This document shows, one piece after another, positions 21,321 to 26,513 of a stretch of DNA of 26,513 bases (its first letter is position 1; each line of letters begins with the position of its first letter). Made by a program: the position numbers and the translations under genes. The stretch spans positions 1 to 26,513 of the forward strand of contig CAYURQ010000011.1 of assembly GCA_964447315.1 (NCBI GenBank), written 5' to 3'. The notes beneath the pieces are model-generated. The model did no database searches. It had not been told where the DNA came from and was given only the letters and a program-made list of their open reading frames with translations. Source of the DNA: MWBV01 sp964447315. GTDB taxonomy: Archaea; Nanobdellota; Nanobdellia; Pacearchaeales; GW2011-AR1.

Positions 21321-22802
21321 ATGAAATTAAAAATAAAATTCTTAGATTGGAGCGCTGGATTACCAGTTGCAATGTTAGATAAAGAAACAGCTCGTAAGTT
21401 AGGTGTTCATTTAAAAGATCGTATTTTAATAAAAACCTCTCAAAAAGATAAAAAAGAATTTTCAACAATTGTAGATACTGTTGAAGGTTTAATCAAGCCA
21501 AATGAAATAGCTGTAAGTTCTGAAATAAAAGAAATATTGAATTTAAAATCAAACCAAAAAGTTAAAGTGTTTTTAGCTCAAACACCAGATAGTTTAGAGT
21601 TTATTAAAGATAAATTAAATGGTAAAAAATTTTCAAGAGAGCAAACATTTGACATTATAAAAGATATTGTAAATAAGTGTCTCTCAGAAGCAGAAATTGC
21701 CCTTTTTATCTCAGCAATGTATGAACAAGGAATGAGTTTTTATGAAACAGAAGATTTAATAGACGCAATTTTATCTTCAGGACATTTATTGAAAATAAAA
21801 AAAAGATATGTTGTTGATAAGCATTGTATTGGAGGAATTCCAGGAAATAGAACAACCCCTTTGGTTGTTTCAATTTGTGCAGCAGCTGGATTAACAATGC
21901 CTAAAACTTCTTCTAGAGCAATAACTAGTGCTGCAGGCACAGTAGATGTTATTGAAACAGTTGCAGAAGTTTCTTTTACAATGAAAAAAGTTGAAAAAAT
22001 AATTGAAAAAACAAATGCTTGCCTTGTTTGGGGAGGAGCATTAGGAATGGTTCCTGCTGATTCAAAGATTATTCAAGTTGAGAAGATGCTTAAGATTGAT
22101 CCTCAAGCACAACTTCTTGCATCAATAATGTCAAAAAAGCTGGCTGTTGGAAGTAAATACATATTAATTGATTTGCCTTATGGTAAAACAGCTAAAGTAA
22201 AAAAAGATAGAGCATTAAAATTAAAAAGACAATTTGAAAAACTAGGTAGAAGTTTTGGAGTAGAATTAAAATGTGTTTTAACAAATGGAAGCCAGCCCAT
22301 TGGTAATGGAGTTGGTCCTGTTTTAGAAATGAAAGATATTATTGATATCTTAAATCCTAAAAAACAAGGTCCTCATGATTTAGAAGAAAAATCATTATTT
22401 CTTGCAGGAGAATTATTTGAAATGACTGGAAAAGCAGAAAAAAATCAAGGAGTAAAAATGGCTAGAGAGATTTTATATTCTGGAAAAGCATTTGAAAAAT
22501 TCAAAGAAATAATCAAAGCCCAGAAAGGAAGTTTGAATAATTTAAAAGAAAATAAATTAAAGAAAAATATTATTGCAACTAGAACAGTAAAAATAAAGGA
22601 AATAAATAATAAAAAAATAAATTCAATGGCAAGAATTGCTGGTTGTCCAGTTGATAAATTAGCAGGACTATATTTACATGGACATGTTAATTCAAAAATT
22701 ATTAAAGGACAACCAATCCTTACTGTTTATTCAGAAAATAGGAATAGATTGCAAGCAGCTTTAGATTATTATGGGAAAGAAAAACCAATAATTTTTGTAT
22801 AG
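21321..22802 (+). CDS. deoA: AMP phosphorylase (archaeal nucleoside-5'-monophosphate phosphorylase)
   Basis: Catalyses AMP (or CMP/UMP) plus phosphate to base plus ribose-1,5-bisphosphate, which the isomerase encoded at 1569-2378 converts to ribulose-1,5-bisphosphate. The 493 residues start with the N-terminal domain specific to the archaeal enzyme (about 1-90), then the helical domain (TFDIIKDIVNKCLSEAEIALFISAMY), the active-site signature DKHCIGGIPGNRTTP at 166-180, PKTSSRAITSAAGTVD at 194-209, and a C-terminal swapped domain (AGLYLHGHVNSKIIKGQPILTVYSE). The first two marks separate it from bacterial thymidine phosphorylase. At the KHS position, normally Ser and phosphate-binding in related enzymes, there is Cys169. 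It is 11 nt after the permease gene. Confidence 0.9.
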   Translation: MKLKIKFLDWSAGLPVAMLDKETARKLGVHLKDRILIKTSQKDKKEFSTIVDTVEGLIKPNEIAVSSEIKEILNLKSNQKVKVFLAQTPDSLEFIKDKLNGKKFSREQTFDIIKDIVNKCLSEAEIALFISAMYEQGMSFYETEDLIDAILSSGHLLKIKKRYVVDKHCIGGIPGNRTTPLVVSICAAAGLTMPKTSSRAITSAAGTVDVIETVAEVSFTMKKVEKIIEKTNACLVWGGALGMVPADSKIIQVEKMLKIDPQAQLLASIMSKKLAVGSKYILIDLPYGKTAKVKKDRALKLKRQFEKLGRSFGVELKCVLTNGSQPIGNGVGPVLEMKDIIDILNPKKQGPHDLEEKSLFLAGELFEMTGKAEKNQGVKMAREILYSGKAFEKFKEIIKAQKGSLNNLKENKLKKNIIATRTVKIKEINNKKINSMARIAGCPVDKLAGLYLHGHVNSKIIKGQPILTVYSENRNRLQAALDYYGKEKPIIFV

Positions 22803-22923
22803 ATTTCCACATTTCTTAAATTACTAGATAATAGTTTAAACAAATATTCTTAAGTTTCACTTACTATATAGAGATTGAATTTTTCAATTATTTAAAAGAT
22901 AATAACAAGAAATCACAAATATT

Positions 22924-22931
22924 CTTTTAAA
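22924..22931 (+). promoter_or_regulatory. Putative TATA box for the gene at 22953
   Basis: CTTTTAAA centred about 25 nt before the ATG at 22953. The 150-nt stretch upstream (22803-22952) otherwise holds no gene. Confidence 0.4.
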
Positions 22932-22952
22932 GTTTAATTTTATTGATAATTT

Positions 22953-23216
22953 ATGGTAGAATATATTGATAAGTTAAAAAACTACGTAAAGAAAAACCTT
23001 AAGAAAGGTTACACACAAGATTCTCTTAAATGGGCTTTGATTAATCAGGGATATACAAGATCTATTGTTGAAAGAGCAATAGAAGATGTAAACTCTGAAT
23101 TAGCTGAAAAAGCTCCGGTTCTTAAATCTAAACCAATTATACGTTATCAAATAATTGATGAAAATGATAATCCAATAATTATAAAAAAACCTTGGTGGAA
23201 AAAAATATTTAAGTGA
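22953..23216 (+). CDS. Small conserved-looking archaeal protein with UBA-like helices
   Basis: The 87 residues contain YIDKLKNYVKKNLKKGYTQDSLKWALINQGYTRSIVERAIEDVNSELAE, a three-helix run with the GY loop that resembles UBA/CUE-like folds, followed by a strand region (IIRYQIIDENDNPIIIKKP) and an aromatic, basic end (WWKKIFK). Similar short proteins occur in DPANN archaea as far as I recall, with no known function. The C-terminal Trp-Trp-Lys run could attach to a membrane surface; this is speculation. It is followed by the acetyltransferase gene after 19 nt. Confidence 0.75.
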   Translation: MVEYIDKLKNYVKKNLKKGYTQDSLKWALINQGYTRSIVERAIEDVNSELAEKAPVLKSKPIIRYQIIDENDNPIIIKKPWWKKIFK

Positions 23217-23235
23217 AAGAAATAAAGTTCTTATA

Positions 23236-23682
23236 ATGAAAAAAGAAGGTTTTAAAATAAGAAAAGCAAGAAAAAATGATATTAAAAATTGTCAAAAATT
23301 AATTTATAATTCTTTGAAAACCGCAAAATTAAATAAAAATCTTCAAGAAAGGTTGTTTAAAGAATACACCCTTGATAAATTAAAAGAATTATTGAAACAA
23401 GATTTAATTTATATTTCTGAAAATAAAAATTCAATAATTGGAACAGGAAGGCTTTCTGAAAAAGGAGAGATAAGAAGTATTTATGTCCACCCTAAATTTC
23501 AAAGAAAAGGTTTTGGAAAAGCAATGATAAAAAAAATTGAAAATTTAGCTAAAAAAAGAAGGTATAAAAGAGTTTTTCTTCATTCTCTTCCAAATGCATT
23601 GGAATTTTATGAAAAATTAGGTTTCAAGAAAAAAAGAACCTTGAAAGACAGAAGGCATTACCTTGAAAAAATATTTACTTAA
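23236..23682 (+). CDS. GNAT family N-acetyltransferase
   Basis: The 148 residues start with the GNAT opening strand (FKIRKARKNDIKNCQKLI), then NSIIGTGRLSEKGEIRSIYVHPKFQRKGFGKAMIKKIENLAKKR, which holds the acetyl-CoA pyrophosphate-binding loop Q-R-K-G-F-G, and the closing ALEFYEKLGFKKK. This is a single-domain acetyltransferase with unknown acceptor. It is probably cotranscribed with the preceding 87-residue protein (19-nt gap). Confidence 0.85.
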   Translation: MKKEGFKIRKARKNDIKNCQKLIYNSLKTAKLNKNLQERLFKEYTLDKLKELLKQDLIYISENKNSIIGTGRLSEKGEIRSIYVHPKFQRKGFGKAMIKKIENLAKKRRYKRVFLHSLPNALEFYEKLGFKKKRTLKDRRHYLEKIFT

Positions 23683-23733
23683 GAAAGATAATTTTCTATT
23701 ACAGTAACCTTTAAAATATAACATTCTTAATGA

Positions 23734-23740
23734 TTTATAT
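23734..23740 (+). promoter_or_regulatory. Putative TATA box for tRNA-Ser
   Basis: TTTATAT centred about 34 nt upstream of the tRNA 5' end, which allows a short 5' leader removed by RNase P. Confidence 0.4.
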
Positions 23741-23770
23741 TGAACTTAAGTTAAACTTAAGGTAAGTTAA

Positions 23771-23850
23771 GCCTCCATCGCATAGTGGTATTGCACCAGA
23801 CTTGAGATCTGGGCCCTTTGGGCACGTAGGTTCGATTCCTGCTGGGGGCG
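23771..23850 (+). tRNA. tRNA-Ser (anticodon UGA)
   Basis: The acceptor stem GCCTCCA (23771-23777) pairs with TGGGGGC (23843-23849), with one G-U pair, and discriminator G at 23850. The D arm is GCA/TGC around TAGTGGTAT; the anticodon stem CCAGA/TCTGG encloses loop CTTGAGA with anticodon TGA. A long variable arm (GCCC-TTT-GGGC) marks a class II tRNA, and the T arm is GTAGG/CCTGC with loop TTCGATT. These fix the identity as serine. There is no intron, and CCA is not encoded. Confidence 0.95.
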
Positions 23851-23908
23851 TTTAAATCTAAAAATGAGATAATTTATTTTATTTTTTAATTGCCATAAAA
23901 TAAAAACC

Positions 23909-23939
23909 TTTAAATAATATAAATAATATAAATAATATG
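23909..23939 (+). promoter_or_regulatory. Tandem TATA-like repeats upstream of the RHH-surface protein pair
   Basis: TTTAAATAA followed by AATATAAAT units in a 9-nt period gives several overlapping TATA boxes 20-45 nt before the ATG at 23957. Several start points, or phase-variable expression by unit number change, are possible. Confidence 0.4.
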
Positions 23940-23956
23940 TTTCTAAAAGAGGATAA

Positions 23957-24100
23957 ATGGCAAAGAAGGTTCTAAGTGTTACCATAGAAGAAGACGTTCT
24001 TGAAAAATGGAAAGAGTATGCAGAAAAAGACTGTATTAATTCATCTAAACTTATTGAAAAATTACTAAAAGAACATTTAAAGAAAAGGAGGGAAATATGA
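23957..24100 (+). CDS. 47-residue ribbon-helix-helix protein
   Basis: ATG at 23957, TGA at 24098-24100. The protein MAKKVLSVTIEEDVLEKW... continues with EYAEKDCINSSKLIEKLLKEHLKKRREI: a basic strand (KKVLSVTI) and two helices, the plain RHH fold with a helix-turn around DCINSSKL. An AGAGG ribosome binding site is 4 nt before the ATG. The last codons contain the GGAGGG ribosome binding site of the giant surface protein gene, whose ATG overlaps this stop (ATGA). So the RHH protein is probably made in a fixed ratio with that protein and may regulate their common promoter; the regulation is inferred. Confidence 0.75.
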   Translation: MAKKVLSVTIEEDVLEKWKEYAEKDCINSSKLIEKLLKEHLKKRREI

Positions 24101-26513
24101 GAAAGAAAGAATCCTTTTATAGTTTAGTTGTTGTTTTTAGTATATTCTTTGCCTTAAACTTGGTTTCAGGAGTTTTACTTTCTGATCAAGGAACAGATGT
24201 AAGGGAGGTCTCTTCAGGGGAATTACTTTCTTTAGGAAATCTAACTATAGAGATTTATGACGCTTCAACAGGAGGAAATTTAATCTATAGCCAAACATTT
24301 TCAGATTCTATAGCAAATGGATCTTGGAATTTAATGATTTCTCCTGATTTAGAATTTGGAAAGAGTTATTGGAAAGATTATGAAATAAATGGAGAAGATT
24401 TAACTTTTGATGGGAATGACAGGATTGAATTCCAATCCTCATTAGGAATGATAAATAACGAGTCATTCATTAATTTTTCTTTAATAGACTCTTGTCCAGA
24501 AGGAAGTTCAATAAGATTAATTCATGAAAATGGAAGTGTGGTTTGTGAAGATGATGATTCTGGTGCAGGATCTTACGAAGACTCGTGGATAAATAATACA
24601 ATTAATTCAAAGATATTACTAAATAATCAAAGTGTTATGAATTACTTAATTGGAACATTTGTTGAAATATCAAAGATTGTAAATCTTGTTGGAAACTGGA
24701 GTGCTGATAAATCTAACTACTATAACACAACTCAAGTAAATGAAATAAACACTTCAATGAAGAATTATGTTGATTATGTTAACTCAACAAGCCCAGTAGG
24801 AAGTGGATCTTACGAAGATTCATGGATTAATAACACAATCTCCTCAAATAACGATTCAGTAATAAACTACTTAGCTGAAAACAATCTATCAGTTCAAAAT
24901 TACATACTCTGGGTAAACTCTACTAACGGAGCTGGAAGCGGATCTTACGACGATTCATGGATTAATAGAACCCTATGGGAAAATATGACTGAGATTAATC
25001 AAAGTGTAATAAACTACTTAGTTGAAAATAATTTATCAGTACAAAACTATATTTTATGGGTTAACTCAACAAGCCCAGGAGCAATGGTATACAATGACTC
25101 GTGGATTAATAACACAGTAGATAACAAAATACTCGATGCAAATAATTCAATGAAGAACTATGTTGATTGGGTTAACTCTACTAACGGGGCTGGAAGTGGT
25201 TCATATTCTGATACATGGATAAATAATACAATTAATTCAAAGATATTACTAAATAATCAAAGTGTTATGAATTACTTAATTGGAACATTTGTTGAAATAT
25301 CAAAGATTGTAAATCTTGTTGGAAACTGGAGTGCTGATAAATCTAACTACTATAACACAACTCAAGTAAATGAAATAAACACTTCAATGAAGAATTATGT
25401 TGATTATGTTAACTCAACAAGCCCAGTAGGAAGTGGATCTTACGAAGATTCATGGATTAATAACACAATCTCCTCAAATAACGATTCAGTAATAAACTAC
25501 TTAGCTGAAAATAATTTATCAGTACAAAACTATATTTTATGGGTTAACTCTACTAACGGAGCTGGAAGTGGTTTATATGATGACTCATGGATAAACAACA
25601 CAGTAGATAACAAAGTACTCTATGCAAATACTTCAATGTTCAATTACTTATCTGAAAATAACTTATCAGTACAAAACTATATTTTATGGGTAAACTCTAC
25701 TAATGGAGCTGGAAGTGGATCTTATGATGACTCATGGATAAATAATACAATTGATGCAAAAGACATTCTTGTAAATAATTCAGTAATAAACTACTTAGCT
25801 GAAAATAACTTATCAGTACAAAACTACATCCTATGGGTTAACTCAACAAGCCCAGGAGCAATAGCATATGATGATGCTTGGATAAATAATACAATTTCCT
25901 CAAATAATAATTCAGTAATAAACTACTTAGTAGAAAACAATCTTTCAGTTCAAAACTACATCCTATGGGTAAACACTACTAATGGAGCTGGAAGTGGATC
26001 TTATGATGACTCATGGATAAATAATACAATAGATACAAAAATTTCAGATAACAATGAAAGTGTTAACAATTATATTGTTGAAAATAATCAAAGTATAATA
26101 AATTATTTGGCAGCTACTTTTGTACAAATTGCAAATATTGTTGATCTTGTTGGAAACTGGAGCGCTGATAAATCTAACTACTATAACACAACTCAAGTAA
26201 ATGAAATAAACACTTCAATGAAGAACTATGTAGATTGGGTAAATACAACCAACACCGGACAAAATTACGATGATGCTTGGATAAATAATACAATTGCCTC
26301 AAATAACGACTCAGTAATCAATTATTTAGTTGAAAATAACTTATCAGTACAAAACTACATACTCTGGGTTAACTCAACAAGCCCAGGGGGAATAGCATAT
26401 GATGACTCATGGATAAATAATACAATTGATGCAAAAGACATTCTTGTAAATGATTCAATAATAAACTACTTAGCTGAAAATAACTTATCAGTACAAAACT
26501 ACATCCTATGGGT
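24097..26513 (+). CDS. Giant secreted repetitive surface protein (runs off right edge)
   Basis: Open from ATG 24097 to the window edge (805 codons, no stop). It has a signal peptide (MRKKESFYSLVVVFSIFFALNLVSG), a beta-rich head (about 26-115: NLTIEIYDASTGGNLIYS, SWNLMISPDLEFGK), a Cys-bracketed motif (SCPEGSSIRLIHENGSVVCE) and then at least 12 tandem units that each begin SWINNT. Spacings between the unit Trp codons are 79, 45, 48, 38, 79, 45, 49, 48, 45, 88 and 44 codons, with a short type (VINYLAENNLSVQNYILWVNST) and a long type that adds IVNLVGNWSADKSNYYNTTQVNEI. A typical short unit holds four N-glycosylation sequons (NNT, NDS, NLS, NST). The units look like hydrophobic-repeat helices, so a fibre or S-layer stalk is likely. 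The start follows GGAGGG by 4 nt. Confidence 0.85.
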   Translation, partial: MRKKESFYSLVVVFSIFFALNLVSGVLLSDQGTDVREVSSGELLSLGNLTIEIYDASTGGNLIYSQTFSDSIANGSWNLMISPDLEFGKSYWKDYEINGEDLTFDGNDRIEFQSSLGMINNESFINFSLIDSCPEGSSIRLIHENGSVVCEDDDSGAGSYEDSWINNTINSKILLNNQSVMNYLIGTFVEISKIVNLVGNWSADKSNYYNTTQVNEINTSMKNYVDYVNSTSPVGSGSYEDSWINNTISSNNDSVINYLAENNLSVQNYILWVNSTNGAGSGSYDDSWINRTLWENMTEINQSVINYLVENNLSVQNYILWVNSTSPGAMVYNDSWINNTVDNKILDANNSMKNYVDWVNSTNGAGSGSYSDTWINNTINSKILLNNQSVMNYLIGTFVEISKIVNLVGNWSADKSNYYNTTQVNEINTSMKNYVDYVNSTSPVGSGSYEDSWINNTISSNNDSVINYLAENNLSVQNYILWVNSTNGAGSGLYDDSWINNTVDNKVLYANTSMFNYLSENNLSVQNYILWVNSTNGAGSGSYDDSWINNTIDAKDILVNNSVINYLAENNLSVQNYILWVNSTSPGAIAYDDAWINNTISSNNNSVINYLVENNLSVQNYILWVNTTNGAGSGSYDDSWINNTIDTKISDNNESVNNYIVENNQSIINYLAATFVQIANIVDLVGNWSADKSNYYNTTQVNEINTSMKNYVDWVNTTNTGQNYDDAWINNTIASNNDSVINYLVENNLSVQNYILWVNSTSPGGIAYDDSWINNTIDAKDILVNDSIINYLAENNLSVQNYILW
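24586..24881. repeat. Perfect 296-bp direct repeat, copy 1
   Basis: Identical base for base, by comparison through the listing, to 25216-25511, an offset of 630 nt (210 codons). It spans one long unit and the start of the following short unit inside the surface protein gene. Confidence 0.9.
25216..25511. repeat. Perfect 296-bp direct repeat, copy 2
   Basis: Second copy of 24586-24881. Both differ at the base after the match (24882 C, 25512 T). A diverged third copy of the long-unit part lies around 26140-26240. Identity including synonymous sites indicates recent duplication or gene conversion. Confidence 0.9.

Noticed and set aside
21238..21468. Minus-strand frame over the permease and AMP phosphorylase junction
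   Set aside because: Shadow of two genes identified on the plus strand; Leu/Phe-rich without a domain.
22803..22952. Possible small RNA or gene in the gap after AMP phosphorylase
   Set aside because: Only AT-rich sequence with a TATA candidate and a short TTGAA/TTCAA inverted repeat; no open frame or stable fold stands out.
23767..23985. Minus-strand frame over the tRNA
   Set aside because: It crosses a clearly folded tRNA-Ser and the promoter region; it is a chance frame.
24586..26513. Regular repeats at the right end that might be a CRISPR array
   Set aside because: The repeats are in frame within one open reading frame, 114-264 nt apart, and diverge mostly as protein units; there are no short identical repeats with unique spacers.

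Overview
The window comes from an archaeon with a small, very AT-rich genome. The evidence is the archaeal set and order of ribosomal protein genes (eS4, eL32 and eL19 inside the spc-type cluster), an archaeal SUI1/eIF1, SecY followed by a DUF106 (EMC3-like) protein, prefoldin alpha, TATA-box promoters about 25-30 nt from many start codons (leaderless transcripts), and a tRNA gene without an encoded CCA. The strong Lys/Asn bias, the trimmed cluster (no adenylate kinase after secY, no RNase P Rpp29 after eIF1) and several proteins of the type seen in tiny archaea suggest a DPANN lineage, probably near Pacearchaeota/Woesearchaeota. That placement is inference.

Layout. Positions 1-735 (minus strand) hold the start of a SpoIIM/DUF95-like membrane protein and a compact unit made of a ribbon-helix-helix (RHH) regulator and an unrecognised 55-residue protein, with its own TATA box, a palindrome at the start site and a hairpin/T-tract end. 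Positions 829-2378 (plus) hold two unrecognised small proteins and a ribose-1,5-bisphosphate isomerase-like protein. Positions 2387-4684 hold a COG4741-type membrane-anchored nuclease, a broken metzincin protease gene, an excalibur-domain protein, an unknown, and prefoldin alpha with a Cys/His-rich tail. The DUF106 gene (4723-5286) lies just downstream of the main cluster.

Positions 5426-18948 are one uninterrupted minus-strand cluster of 25 genes: uL3, uL4, uL23, uL2, uS19, uL22, uS3, uL29, eIF1, uS17, uL14, uL24, eS4, uL5, uS14, uS8, uL6, eL32, eL19, uL18, uS5, uL30, an unrecognised 60-residue protein, uL15 and SecY. Genes abut or overlap by a few bases, so translational coupling is likely. 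Several proteins carry long charged tails.

Positions 19096-23682 hold unrecognised proteins, an AI-2E-family permease followed by AMP phosphorylase, a small conserved-looking protein and a GNAT acetyltransferase. AMP phosphorylase here and the isomerase at 1569-2378 are the first two enzymes of the archaeal AMP-to-RuBisCO (form III) nucleoside salvage route; RuBisCO itself is not in the window.

A tRNA-Ser(UGA) at 23771-23850 is followed by a 47-residue RHH protein whose stop overlaps the start of a very large secreted protein that runs off the right edge. That protein has at least 12 tandem units rich in N-glycosylation sequons and includes a perfect 296-bp internal duplication. It and the RHH/55-residue unit at the left end are the most unusual items. 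No CRISPR array, insertion sequence or rRNA was seen, and no gene-free stretch exceeds 300 bases.
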